64,000 nucleotides of DNA, taken from assembly GCA_973895155.1 (NCBI GenBank), contig OZ316897.1, forward strand, positions 17,608,001 through 17,672,000, written 5' to 3'. The position numbers and the translations under genes were made by a program. The notes beneath the pieces are model-generated. The model did no database searches. It saw only the letters and a program-made list of their open reading frames with translations, and was not told the DNA's origin. Shown piece after piece: positions 37,114 through 48,933 of the stretch (position 1 is its first letter; the number at the start of each line of letters is the position of its first letter). The DNA is from Marsupella aquatica (taxonomy: Eukaryota; Marchantiophyta).

Positions 37114-37798
37114 CTGATAGATCTCACTTTAATCTCAATTTTTTCCTGGCATAGTCTCTGATGTCCAATCTATTGTCCGACAAAGTTTGAAACATTTGAG
37201 ATCATTTGATACACTGACTTCTGATTCACACAAAGCTAGTTGGTCAAATATTCTAAACCATGATTTCACTTTACATTTGAAAATTTTCATGTGGATCAAC
37301 TAGAAACAGGTGCTCTTGACTAATGGCATGAAGTATTGATGCCTTTCAAGTCCAAGATACTCAAGTGGTCAAGCCCTCAATTACAGAAGAGTCCTATCTG
37401 GTAATGCAACTAAAACAGGCTACAACAGTTTACAAGTCACAGTTTAGTCAAAAGTATAAAAAAAAATCTATCTCAATCAATTTAAAATTGAGATTTTACA
37501 AATCAGTCCATCGTATGTTTACCAGATGAACTCCCATCATCAGATGGAATTCAACAGACAGTAACAAAACTGAAGGAAATACTAAATTAAAGCTCCACGT
37601 ATGGCCCCATGCATCTTAGACCCAGATGGAAGCAGTCCGTGGGCTTTGATTCATCTCAAATATATGCATGAGGGAAACAATAGCTGTCTTAATATCTCCC
37701 AATACCCAACTCATATCCATCATAGTCTCTAAGCCCTCCATGCAAATCTTGCCCCAATTCCGAAGCTCAGTGGACCACACAATGCCATTGGAATCTTG

Positions 37799-39340
37799 CT
37801 ACAACAAGCTCAACGTCCACAAGGATTCTGGATTGTTTAGAAACAACGATGTCTCTTCCTGGTCCACCATAGTAGCAATAGGAGCTGCTGGGCAATAGGA
37901 GCTATTGCGTGAGGAAGTGCGAGTCCTTTCACGTTTTGCCGCGACAGTACCAATAGGAGCTGCTGGGCAATTGAAGGAGCTGCTTGATGAACGGGGAGTA
38001 ATTTCAGGTTTTGCCGCCACAGTACCAGTAGGAGCTGCCGGGCAATAGGAGCTGCTGCTTGAGGAAGAGGGAGTCCTTTCAGATTTTTCCGCCCCAGTCC
38101 CAAGAGGAGTTGCTGGGCAATAGGAGCTGCTGCGTGAGGAAGAGCGAGTTCTTGAATCTTTTGCCGACATACTACCTCTAGGAGCTGCTGGACAATAAGA
38201 GCTGCTGCGTGAGGAAGAGCGAGCCCTTTCAGGTTCTGCTAACACAGTACCAGCAGGAGCTGCGGGGCAATAGGAGCTGCTGCTTGAGGAAGTGCGAGTC
38301 CTTTCAGGTTCTGCCGTCACAATACCAGTAGGAGTTTCTGGGCAATAGGAGCTGCCGCCTGATGAAGAGCGAGTCCTTGCACGTTTCGCCGCCATAGTAC
38401 CAATAGGAGCTGCTGGGCGATTGGAGCTGCTGCGTGAGGAAGAGCGAGTCCTTTCACGTTTTGCCACCACAGTACCAATAGGAGATGCTGGGCGATTGGA
38501 GCTGCTGCTTGAGGAAGAACGAGTCCTTTCAGGGTCTTCCACCACAGTAGATATAGGAGCTGCTGGGCAATAGGAGCTGCTGCTTGAGGAAGAGTGAGTC
38601 CTTCCACCTCTTGCCGCCATAGTACCACTAGGAGCTGCTGGGCAGTAGGAGCTACTGCGTGAGCAAGAGTGAGTCCTTCCACGTCTTGCCGCCATATTCC
38701 CACTAGGAGCTTCTGGGCAATAGGAGCTGCTGCGTGAGGAAGAGCGAGTCCTTGAAAGATAGCTGCTGCCAGAACAACTCTCCACATAGCTCTGGAGATA
38801 TCTGTCAGATTTTCTGTCATTACTCTTGCTAGTATCAGAGAGGTACCCATCCTTAGACGAGGAGCAGACCGCAAACAGATGATTCCCCTTCCGTCTCTTA
38901 GGAGCATTCGTCATTTTCTGAGTGGTCTCGTCGTCACTGCTCAAGTAAGTGGCAGAATAATCTGCTTCGAAGCTGGAGAAGGAGTTCTCATCCGTGGAGG
39001 AGTAGGACAAGTATTCCGTGTCCACTCTTTCAACCGTGGGGGACTGTGGCGAACAGTCCATGACAGATCTGGAGTAGGAGGTGCTATCGGAGTTGTTAAA
39101 TGTGCAGTAGAGGCTCTCATCTGTGGAACTGTAGTCCGACCTGGAAATGACATAGGTGTCTGAAAACTGATCTGCACTGCTCCCAGGAGTCATGTAACTG
39201 TCCAAATCTGAGCCGAAAATGGACTCAGGGCTGGCGTAACTCTCCAAATCGCAAGAATCGGTGTCATTGGAAGAGCCACTTGTAGGTTCAGGGCCACCTT
39301 TGTCACAAGTGCTGGAGGAGAATCGGCGCTGACCATCCAT
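37799..39340 (-). CDS. Ser-rich protein with twelve 25-residue repeats
   Basis: Open frame of 513 residues from the ATG at 39340 (the frame stays open upstream but without an ATG). Residues 1-145 are rich in Ser, Asp, Tyr and Thr (e.g. SDTYVISRSDYSSTDESLYC). A basic cluster PKRRKG near 147-152 could be a nuclear localisation signal. From about 200 to 495 run twelve units with consensus SYCPAAPxGTVAAKxERTRS plus a Ser/Arg run, 25 residues (75 bp) each. They alternate a Cys-Pro-Ala block with an RS-like block resembling SR-type regions. The tail is EETSLFLNNPES. There is no signal peptide or membrane segment. I do not recognise the family; function is unknown. Because the repeat unit is a multiple of three, other frames are open too. 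This one is chosen for the long non-repetitive N-terminus and its conservation in the second copy. Unspliced status is unproven. Confidence 0.6.
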   Translation of the reverse strand: MDGQRRFSSSTCDKGGPEPTSGSSNDTDSCDLESYASPESIFGSDLDSYMTPGSSADQFSDTYVISRSDYSSTDESLYCTFNNSDSTSYSRSVMDCSPQSPTVERVDTEYLSYSSTDENSFSSFEADYSATYLSSDDETTQKMTNAPKRRKGNHLFAVCSSSKDGYLSDTSKSNDRKSDRYLQSYVESCSGSSYLSRTRSSSRSSSYCPEAPSGNMAARRGRTHSCSRSSSYCPAAPSGTMAARGGRTHSSSSSSSYCPAAPISTVVEDPERTRSSSSSSSNRPASPIGTVVAKRERTRSSSRSSSNRPAAPIGTMAAKRARTRSSSGGSSYCPETPTGIVTAEPERTRTSSSSSSYCPAAPAGTVLAEPERARSSSRSSSYCPAAPRGSMSAKDSRTRSSSRSSSYCPATPLGTGAEKSERTPSSSSSSSYCPAAPTGTVAAKPEITPRSSSSSFNCPAAPIGTVAAKRERTRTSSRNSSYCPAAPIATMVDQEETSLFLNNPESLWTLSLL

Positions 39341-40738
39341 GGTGAGATCGGAGGAAGGAGAAGCTAAAAGACGCAGTAGGATGTACTCGGGCACGAAAGC
39401 AAAATCAACACGAGACAGGGATGTCAGAATGAATGAACTTGAGGGTGGAAGTTTGTCCTTAAATGGTGCCTATAGAAAGAACTAGATCATCAGTCACTTC
39501 AAAGTTCAACCCCAAGCTGAGAGGAAAGTTCAGGTACGTCGTTACATTAATTACAACAACAACAAAACCTACACACGTCCCTCGTCAGTAAAATCCAGTT
39601 TTTATCAGTTTGAACAGACTACTGACCATGTTATTTTTTAGGGCGTAGTCAATTGGCAGTTCCAACCGGAAATTGTGGACTTAGGGTGTTAGGGACAAGG
39701 CCGACAACTTATGATTTTCTTCGTTTGAATTCTTTGCAAATGGACAGACTCCCTTGTTGGTAAAACTGCCACTTAGGCACCCTTTCCCCTAGCAGGCTAA
39801 CACTAAAGTGGGGGAACGCCCAAAGTGTGTAAATGAGACATCATCCCACATTAAATAATAGGGAATTTTCCCGACTGTTTTTAACAAGTGTAAATATTCC
39901 TGGAGAAACAACTAATGAAATATTATCATTTTACTAAGATTTAGGCTTTGATTTCATTTTGTGTGCAATTTGTCCACCATCCCAACTGTTTTTACTCTTG
40001 GTATTCGAGGTTCTTTGCAAATTGTCGCTCGATACTCGTTCTCGTTATAACTTGCTTTTCTCCCGTTGCACTCGTCAAGAGCGCGCGTTCTAATGCTACC
40101 TGGTCTGTCACGTCATTTCACAAGCCCGACAATCATGGTACTCGCGCGAGGAGACCAAATCACGAAGGGGTAACTCCTGAACACTGTCCTTGAATCCTCC
40201 CTCATTTTGTAAATATGTTAAATATGGCGCTCCCTACAGACCTCGTATTCGTACCTGTTCGTGCGATCTCCGTCAAGAGCGAGCCCTGGCCCTATGTAGT
40301 CAGTGTGTCTTCGAAATTCAATATGCCATCTTATCATATTCACAGTACCAGCTCAATTTAGAATTATAAATTGCCTTCAAGGTAGAATAAGCTCAATTTA
40401 GAATTATAAATTGCCTTCAAGGTAGAATAAGCGCCGACCCTCAAAAGCTAATGACACCAAAACAATGAGGGATGGTTATTTGCCGTCAAGAATTGGCACC
40501 GGCCCTCAAAAGGTGATGATACCAAAACCATGGGGGTTGGTTATTTCGTTCAGCGCAACTTTCTTTTTTCTGAAGAATCAGTGCTTGGTAAGCCTTTCTG
40601 TCCTTTCTTACTTCATAACCTTTGCAATAAGCTCAGGCAGAACGCTATTATCAGGGCTTGTGACGAGTTTCATTATCTGCAACCCAACTGAAATGACATG
40701 ATCGTGTCTAACTCAATAAATTATCATACAAGGTAACA
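39341..40738. other. Intergenic DNA between Ser-rich gene and WRAP73
   Basis: Homologous in part to 32500-33390. It contains a ~100-bp segment (39795-39890) absent from the other copy and related to the dispersed repeat at 11460-11610. There is a perfect 40-bp tandem duplication (40351-40390, 40391-40430) and an imperfect ~65-bp repeat at 40432-40545. No gene seen. Confidence 0.5.
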
Positions 40739-43700
40739 TCATTGGCTGCCAGCAGCCTCAAAATCATCGATGGGAGGCACAAATGTGCAGCAAAAGGATT
40801 CCTTGTCTTTGAGAACCAACGAAGTTCCATCCGGATTCCACTTCAAGTCATTGGCAGCAAACTTAGGGAGTGGTATATTCACACAACAGGCCCCGGCTGG
40901 TGTCCACATGTACAAACTTGAACTCCCAGTGCAAAGTGCAAGACGTGTCTGCATTGGATCCCATGCTGCTGCACGAATTGGCTCCTTTTGTATGAGAATG
41001 GCCGCCAACTCCAGGTGAGCAACATCCCAAATCCAGAGAGCATTTGCCATGTTATCATTACGTGTAAGGATGAAACAACTGTCTGGACTCCAGGAAAGTA
41101 AACCTGATTATACGAAGATCCGATACAACATTTCAAGACTTAGAATAAGCATCGTAACAATAATCAGCTCAATAAGTAATCTTGCTTCTACTCGCATTGA
41201 GAATGTTAACTAAGAATCCCAACAGGTGAGCAAATGAGAACATGTGAGAGGAATGCAAAGCTTACCAATGCCTTGCTTGGGATTGGGCTTATCGGGGTGG
41301 GGCTTTTCAGATTTCATTGTCACTGGGAAGTCAACGACCTCATAATGTGTTCTGCTTGGTCCTTCAATTGGTTTTTCAGTGTCCTTGGACCCTATGGTGT
41401 ACAGCCAAGTCGCATTCATTAATATGTAAGCTATTAGCTCTCAAAACTACCTCTGATCAGTGTGTAATATTTCAAAAAACAAAGAAATCCCCATCAGGAA
41501 ACCCCTGAAAATCTGTCCAAGCAGTAGTTTTGCACATTCAGTATGACGAGTATAAGTAAAGCAAAATGAATAAGATAATTATCTCGGACCTACAATTGTC
41601 GAGGGTGTTCACGTTCTTGGCAGCAAGCGACATTTTCAAGGAGCAAGAAAATTTGAGAATTACTCCACACCCAGCTTGATAGATTTAGAAGGCTAATATT
41701 GCAGCTATCTAACTGAATAGAACTCTGCAGCATGCCAGTTTCGTACCGGAACGGTCCACTTTAGCTCCCGGGCTATCTTCCGGACGTTTCCCATTGATTC
41801 GGAGCTTGGCCATGTCCAAGTGTATGGGCTCTGCAATCTCCTGTGATAATATGACTAAGGTGTAAGAACAAAAGCGCATTGGCGATAAGAGTCGATTTAC
41901 TTCAGATCAAGGATCTCGCCTTGCAGTATGTCCTGAGCCGAATCAAACTTTAGATAAACAGCCAGGAATTTTTAATAACCTTACAAGAATTGGTGCACTA
42001 TACCTTGAAGACCACCGCATTGTACGGGCCCTTCACCACTGTTTGGTGAGTGAACTCTGCTACAGGCCTCCCAGTCAGGTGATTCAGAGCACGTAGGCTT
42101 TGGTCGTAGCTACCCACCCCTAAGAATTGTCCACAGGGCGACCAGGACACCGTCTTTATCCCGAGGGCATTATCGTAGGCTGAATACTTGAAAAGGCACC
42201 GTCCATCTGGAGAATAGATCAGCACCTGTGAACTGACGTGGAACAGCATGAGCAAGGGAAAAAGCATAACAGAGGAAAAAACTACCAACACTGAGCAAAT
42301 GTGGCAAAGCATCCACAACAAACGATATAAACGGAAATCAGGACTTGTCTGGTACTTTTGCCCCTGGATAAATCCATCTCACTAAATGCTTGGAAGTCTT
42401 GGCTGCAATGTAGTGCCCAAAATACGAGCTACATCGTAACGATTCTCCATCTACATTATAAGTCGTGGAGTAGAATTCTGAAATTTGAGGAGAAGCTATT
42501 AGAAGGTAGGACTCTCCTCAAATTTCTCCTCAAAGCCTCAGAACATCTTCAGTAATAACACGTCACCATCAATTAATTGTCATACAAAGAGAAAATCCAC
42601 TATAGTCGGTGAGCCAGTCACCTTGTAATCAAGAGGGCTGTCCCATACAGCGATGGTGCTATCTTTGGGAGACCACTCCACATCCACCAGGTCAACGGTC
42701 TCCGTTTCGAATGTCCCCAGGGCTTCCCACGAGTGGCATGAAAGCAGGTTCAGATAGTCTTTGCAATCTCTGCGAGTGGCGATTGCAGCATATTTGCCAT
42801 CTGGAGTGAAAGAACAGCCCCGAGATGCATGCTTCGGCCATTGGATATGAAAACAAGCTTTGCTGACCAACGACCAGACAGTCAGACGAAGAAGAAACTC
42901 CGAAGTAGTGAGTATGTGACGGCTGTCTGGGCTCCACCTAGCATAAGTCAACCCTGCAGCTCCTTCGTCAATCTTGCAGGTCCAATCTGGATCTGAGACG
43001 GACCACGCTTGCACAATGCCCTTCTTGTAAAGGGCACAGAGCAAGTACTCCGAGTCGGAAGCCCACTCCACATGACTAATTTTATCTAAGCAGGAATAGA
43101 GTTGTAACACCTGCACTCAATAAATCGAAGGTCAGTGTCCCTCCAATCCGCCTCGAGTCCTTAGATTCAGCGAGATTATTCACAAATTCAATCCTGGTGA
43201 CTTTGAAATGTAGAGTCTTCAAACTTTCAGGAGTGGGCGGTGGGCTTCAGATTTTTTGCGCTCTGAGATATCTCCTATCCAGTCCTTCGAATGTCATCTT
43301 TCACTCCACCAACCAATTGATGCTGCATGGTGGTATGAATACTAGCTGTAGCGACGGTTGATGAGACCTCTCCTGAGTCAGCCAACTACATTTCTGAAGC
43401 TGAACAATTTAGTTTCGAAATTAGGAGACACGTTACAGATCCAGGTGGGCAGGTAGGCCAAATAGAAGACCCAAAATGCTCTCAACCGTCATTCTCTGTT
43501 CTACTGTGTAAATTATATTATTCTTCTACACTACACACGAATTATGTAACCACCATCCTGCCCACGCAATGAAGCTCTCCGGCACAGTAAACCGTCACCA
43601 CATCAAAGGCAGTGACTGTGGAGGCAGGGAAAGCTGCCAGCACATCACAAAATGCGCAGAGTCGAGACATTTTACCCGAGGCGGTGAGTTGAGACTCTTC

Positions 43701-43879
43701 GCAATGGTTATGGGTTGTGTGCGTATCAACACGATTAGCAACGGGATTGAGAAATAGCTGACCTTCAGAGAGAGAACGTCACGGATGACGAGACGGTAGT
43801 CGACGGCTACAGCTAGAAACCTTGCATCAGGCGAGAAGTAGCAAGGCCCACTGTGCTTGTACGTATCACTGAATTCCAT
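40739..43879 (-). CDS. WRAP73: WD40-repeat protein WRAP73/WDR8 family, six exons
   Basis: Spliced minus-strand model: exons 43879-43763, 43110-42622, 42225-42004, 41840-41747, 41391-41266 and 41103-40739. All introns are GT-AG, the phases agree (0,0,0,1,1), and the total is 470 residues, normal for the family. Exon 1 reads MEFSDTYKHSGPCYFSPDAR. Exon 2 has EWASDSEYLLC, YARWSPDSRHILTTS, LTVWSL and WPKHASRGCSFTPDGKYAA. Exon 3 has WSPCGQFLGVGSYDQSLRAL. Exon 5 has DKPNPKQGIG joining exon 6 LLSWSPDSCFILTRNDNM. Exon 6 continues with ALWIWDV and LALCTGSSSLYMWTPAGACC. These are WD40 blades and hallmark strings of WRAP73. In fungi and animals the family acts at spindle poles and centrosomes with an SSX2IP/Ssd1-type partner; a role in microtubule organisation in plants is inference. 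Exons 5-6 are duplicated downstream. Confidence 0.9.
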
Positions 43880-44800
43880 TGCCTCCCTACGGCTCCGAGA
43901 AACCTAACCCAGACGCTACGCTGATGCTCCAAATGCAGAGTCCAAGGTTCCCCAACGCAGCCGGCTCCATCAATCAATTGGGGGGCGCAAGACTGAACGC
44001 AAACACGAGTCCAGCACAGCCGTCCCTTTACCAATCGAAATACGAAAACTCAAGGCCCGTCCTCACGCCCTCCACAAAACGCCATCTCGAACCAATCCCG
44101 TCATCTCGCTAGTCTAGAGATTCTCGAATGCGCTCACAGAGTGCTCGCCAGAGCAGCAGTGTCGAGGGACGAGCCCGTGATTTTACAATGTAGCATACGG
44201 GACTCCAATGCAGCCTTCAGAGGACAAGGAAAACCAATGCCGAGCTGAGCAGAGCCGAGGAGCGGAGAGAAGAGACGAGAAGATAAGGGGAGAGGAGGGG
44301 AGACACAAATGCGGAGATCGAGAGAGGAGCGCCACTCCAATCTCGTGCCCACCTGCAGCCTCCGACGATAATCATTCAAACGCAGCTAAGTGAGCCGCTC
44401 ATTCTCCAGGAGATCGAGGGAGTACAAAACAGGAAACGAAGACCAATTTGCTCCCCATCCGAGGCTACCTTCTTCTTGCGGTGTCCCAATCCTGCTCGAC
44501 CACTTTCACAATCATTCAAAGCAGCTGAGGGATCCCTTTTGTCAGAAGAGAACGGAGAGATTACACGAGACGAGGCAGACGGCTAGCTTCACAGGTAGAT
44601 CGACCATCTCAGCGAAACAGAGAGAGAGTGAGAGAGAGAGAGCAAGAAGGAGCGAACTGGCGGGAAAAGGAGGAGGCCGACGAGAAAGCCAAAACAGGGG
44701 ACAAAGGCTTCGATATGAGCGAAACCATCCAGATCGTGTCTGTGACGGTGGCAAACCGGTCATGGACGGTCTTTGACAGAACGACACTGTCCTAGACCGT
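43880..44800 (-). promoter_or_regulatory. Presumed WRAP73 promoter and 5' leader
   Basis: Upstream of the WRAP73 ATG the plus strand is strongly purine-rich (GAGGAGCGGAGAG at ~44256-44310; an uninterrupted-looking GAGA tract at ~44618-44645). The sense strand of the gene is therefore CT-rich, as in plant pyrimidine-patch promoters. Short frames here are low-complexity. No TATA box is obvious. Confidence 0.4.
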
Positions 44801-44979
44801 CCTACTTCTTTCTGCCAATAGGAGTCGCGACGGGCCGACTTCGTTTTTACTTACTGTCCCGCATCGAGTAGATTCTGAACCTTTAGATCTGAGCCGTCCG
44901 TTCCAATTTGGAAGGTCGGGCGGGATTCGCTGAAGTCATTCAGCTGGCTTTGCTCACGTTTGAATTGCCCCTCAACGGT

Positions 44980-45231
44980 GGTCTATGTTTTTTTTTGCTT
45001 TGAAGCCCAGAGGAGACCCATCCAAGAGATATCGACAATCTAATTTGGAGCATGCTGGGTGGATGGTCTATGTTTCTTTTTGCTTTGAAGCCTAGAGGAG
45101 ACCCATCCAAGAGATATCAACATCTAATTTGGAGCATGCAGGGTGGATGGTCTATGTTTTTTTTGCTTTGAAGCCTAGAGGAGACCCATCCAAGAGATAT
45201 CAAGGATCGAATTTGGAGCATGCAGGGTGGC
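44980..45231. repeat. Tandem repeat, about 84-bp unit, three copies
   Basis: GGTCTATGTTT(T)n then TGCTTTGAAGCC, AGAGGAGACCCATCCAAGAG and GGAGCATGC is repeated from about 44980, 45065 and 45149. Differences are few, mainly in T-run length. Confidence 0.85.
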
Positions 45232-45348
45232 CACGAGGGGAGGATACCCATGGATCAGACGAGGACCAATACCACGGAGTAAGAGGGTTAAACTAGGGTC
45301 CCAAAAGAAAACAAATAGGCCTACCCCTGCACTCCATCCACACATATT

Positions 45349-45425
45349 TAGGACCCGGGGAAAGGAACCTGGGACCTCTCAGTTCTAGACTAACCCCTAG
45401 CCAACTGACCTAAGCCAATTGGTTG
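45349..45425 (-). repeat. tRNA-like segment, possible SINE head
   Basis: On the minus strand the segment reads AGGTCAGTTGGCTAGGGG (A box), an anticodon-like hairpin TTAG-TCTAGAA-CTGA, and GGTCCCAGGTTCCTTTCCC (B box), in tRNA order and spacing. The T-loop and acceptor stem are imperfect, so it is unlikely to be functional. A tRNA-derived SINE head is the likely source. Confidence 0.5.
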
Positions 45426-45549
45426 GTGCTCTATGGAGTTGTCCTAAATCAAGAGCTTGTGGGGTTAGAGCCATCTTGCATTTGGCTAACATATAAAAAC
45501 ACCTTTTGAAAACTCCCTGACTTGTTGCTTCCTGAGCACTACTGAGAGT

Positions 45550-45735
45550 GTATGCAGACTCGTGACCATGATGAAGTTTGTCAATTCTCCTATTCAAATT
45601 GGAAGACTAGTAACTATCCTACAAATGCTCTCACCAAGAGAGACTCTGAGAACTTGCATCGTTGCCAACTCTTTGGTGGAGGCTTGAGGGAGTCTCCAAG
45701 CACTTACAAGATGGACTCTTGGCTTAGAGTTTAGA
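45550..45735 (+). pseudogene. Short copia RNase H C-terminus-like remnant
   Basis: The frame reading NYPTNALTKRDSENLHRCQL resembles the NPxDxLTK signature near the end of copia pol, followed by a stop and AT-rich sequence. No other pol motif is present, so the assignment is tentative. Confidence 0.35.
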
Positions 45736-45879
45736 TGTACACTGCCACTGTTATTACAGTGTAAAAAACTAGTGTTGTGAGTGTAATCTCTATAGGTAGC
45801 CTCCTAGCAATTCTGATGACAATTTCCATAACAACCCACGTTCACACTTGAAGAAGTTCAATCCCCATGTGTTGCACAG

Positions 45880-46200
45880 AAAATGTTGTTGTGTAAACAT
45901 GTAGTTGCATTAAAGATGTCATTGTACAAAAGATGTTGCTAAGTAAAATTATGTGTTTCTCAAAAGGTCGTTAATTAAGACATGCAGTTGTAAAAATGTA
46001 GTTTACTAAAAGACATTGTTCGGCAAAAGATGTCAATGTGTAACAAATGATGTTGTGCTAATTAAAGATGTAGTTAAGAAAATATCATGGTGCAAAAGAT
46101 ATCTTGAGTAAAATATTTTGTTTGTTAAAGAAATCTTTTTGGGTAAAAAGTGTCATTCAGTAAAAGATGTCATGGTGCAAAAGAGATGCAATAATGACCA
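45880..46200. repeat. Quasi-periodic degenerate repeat
   Basis: Words of the type AAAAGATGT(C/T)..TTGTG.TAAA recur roughly every 20-25 bp (e.g. near 45912, 45937, 46016, 46045, 46095, 46155). The array is too diverged for an exact unit. Confidence 0.45.
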
Positions 46201-48860
46201 CCAAGTAAGACAAAGTGAGAATGGTTTTTTCTTTTTTTATCATTTTCATCATTGGTCACTGGTTTTAGTCATACACAATCATTATTTGTGGTTAAAATAG
46301 GGGGTTTTTCAACTAGTGACACAATTTTGAGCTAGTCTTGATGTGAACACCAAATTTTCTCTAGTTATGTATACATTATTTCTCAGCTTATAAAATGAAA
46401 TGAAGATGAAAATTCTCTTGTGGACCCATCCTAATGCATCTAAGGAAGCTAATACATGTTCTCAAGGATGTCACTTTTGCAAATAGGGAGTAGAATTGCA
46501 GCTATACCTACCAAAAGTTGATGATACCGTGACATATAATAACTTTCTGAACAATAAACAAATAGTATCTGCCTTTGCATTTTTAACTGTCTATCCCCTC
46601 ATAGGATTTTCTATGCAATTCATGCAAATAAGCCCCTACCACAATGTGCCATTTCATTTAGTCAATGAACATACCAATTTTTGATGATTAATGGCTAACC
46701 CTAAATAAAATATCAACAAAAGTGGATATAAATTAGCAGCTAAAGCTCAAAAAGCTCATCTAAGCCTAACTTGCAACCCTAAATTTATTTCCCCCTACCC
46801 AACCTTGACCCATTTTTCCTCTCCCCAATTCCACTTAACTTTTCTCGTTTTCTTTTCCTTTCAATCTCTTTCACTTTGATAGGTTTGATGTGGGTCATCC
46901 CAAATCTTTTGGAGATCCATGTTTTGTCAAATTTTTAGTAAGTAGATCCCCCAGCTAGGCAACAACATAAAAAAAATCTCAGCTCAAATATACTTGAGAC
47001 GATAGAATTATGGCTAAACAAAACATTACAATGCTGAAAAGTTTTACAAATAAAGTAAAGGTGTCTAATTTAGGTCTGGAAAAGTAGTAATACCACAAAA
47101 ATACACTAAGAGCATCTCCACGCAAAGGGCAATTTGCAACCTGCTGCTGGGGTAAATAGTGAGGCGAGTGGCATAGGTCCCCTGTCCTATTATCCCCCGT
47201 ATTGGTATTCCAATCAGTAAAACCGAGCTACCACACTGGAACAACATACAACCACAGTCATTTCAAATGCACAGTTCTGAACTAAGGTGTCGCGATGGGC
47301 AACCAACGTGCTGAGTGCACGGGTGGACGCATAAAACATTACTTTGTACACTTTCCAAAAATGACTAGACCAGGAGTAGCATTGGACCAGGATTGAGCAA
47401 GAATCATGCAGGAACATGATATTGCCAGAGGAATAGAGGACCGTGTCATCCAAAGCAGAGTAAACTCTAGAAGGTCTGTGAATCCCAAGGGGAACTTTGC
47501 AACAATAAGAGGACAACAAATGAGTGGTCAATTCCAAGATTTTGCTTTGGATTTAGACCCAACTCGCATGTGGAGTGTCCTCAGAAATGCGGCCTTCAAC
47601 CTCAGTCGTGGGAGGATATGTTTCAGTGAGAGTTTCCTGACGTAGCCCCCTCATGCGGCAGTCCTGACTGCGCTCAATGTGGGGTCCCAAGTGCAAGGGC
47701 CGGAAAGTTTCCGGCCCTTGCAGGTCCCGAACTTTCACTTGACACATGTCGCGAAACCGCTGCGCTAATTATAGAGTGCGACTGTTCACGATTATGAGAG
47801 TCACCCTGCAAACTTCGCCCTGCATTTTGAAATCGTTAGCTTCTCTGCCCATCGACACTTCGCAGCTTCGTTTTTACTTGTTTGCACCCGACATCGATGA
47901 GCTCACGATAATCACTGAAATTTGGTCTGAGCATTGCACGAAGTATGTTGCTTGAGAGTGTGGGATAGTCCTGGGAGTAGCGGCCCATCCTAGAGCGTTT
48001 TCGTCATCACAAGGTAAGTTTTGACTGCTGTACATGACTGCTTCCGTCGCCATGCAAGTTCTTCAATTTCTTAAGTGAGGCAGCGGGAAGGAAGAGGGTT
48101 GTGTTGTTGGAAGAACGTGAGTGGGTTCTTGCTTTCCACTCCTGTCACCTTTTTTTCGTCTTTCTCTATATCTCTGTCTCGAGCTCGAGTTCAAGAGCAC
48201 AGCCTTCAATCAAGGCTCCGAAAAGCCAGCCCCTGCTTTCACACTTTGAACACGAGATCGCAGAGAGATATCATTTGCACTTGCTGTGTTCTTCGTGTTC
48301 AGTGTAGAGACCTGTACTATTGCACGCCCGGCAAGAAACTCGGTGTTCAAGAAGTCGTATTTGTCCTCATGACTTTGTTACGTACATTGGATCCGAGGAG
48401 GACGATTCGGTGAGTCTCGTTATCGATAGCCTGGGACGGGATGGGATGAATGAGAAGTCGGCAGGGCAATAGACAACCATAGCTGGGTAGGGCTGGTAGG
48501 TGGATTGGTGCGAAGACTGGTTGGCCCGGCTGGGCGAAGATTGGCCACAGAAGAGCAACTGCCAACTCTTGCGGCATTTTGTGCTTGCATGCATATGATG
48601 ACTACAAGCAATATTGCAGGGCTTTGAGGGTTTATTGTTTAATCCTCTAAGGCGCGCTGTCCGCTTCGAATTGTATGCATGGCTAGACGGACAGTGGAAT
48701 GGAACCATTCGACAATGCGGCGGGGCCGACATTAGTTGATTGAAGATGATTTAGAGAGCCAACTCGCATGTCTAAGCTGTTCTCTTGGCTGCTGTAGCCT
48801 CAGCAGAACCAAGGGCCGCATAGTTTAAACTGATTTCGATCAACATCCATTTAGATTCCT
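46201..48860. other. No gene recognised
   Basis: AT-rich to about 47000, then mixed composition with short frames. The segment 48250-48412, ending in GGACGATTCG before GTGAGTCTCG, could be an exon with a donor site, but it has no recognisable motif. Confidence 0.3.
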
Positions 48861-48863
48861 TCA

Positions 48864-48933
48864 GTGCTTAAAGTAATTGTTGAAGAGAACGGAGGACTGT
48901 GCTTAAAGTAATTGTTGAAGAGAACGGAGGACT
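48864..48933. repeat. 35-bp perfect tandem duplication
   Basis: GTGCTTAAAGTAATTGTTGA followed by AGAGAACGGAGGACT occurs at 48864 and again at 48899. Confidence 0.85.

Noticed and set aside
45349-45425. Functional tRNA-Leu gene
   Set aside because: Although the loop would read UAG, the T-loop and acceptor stem do not form and there is no long variable arm.
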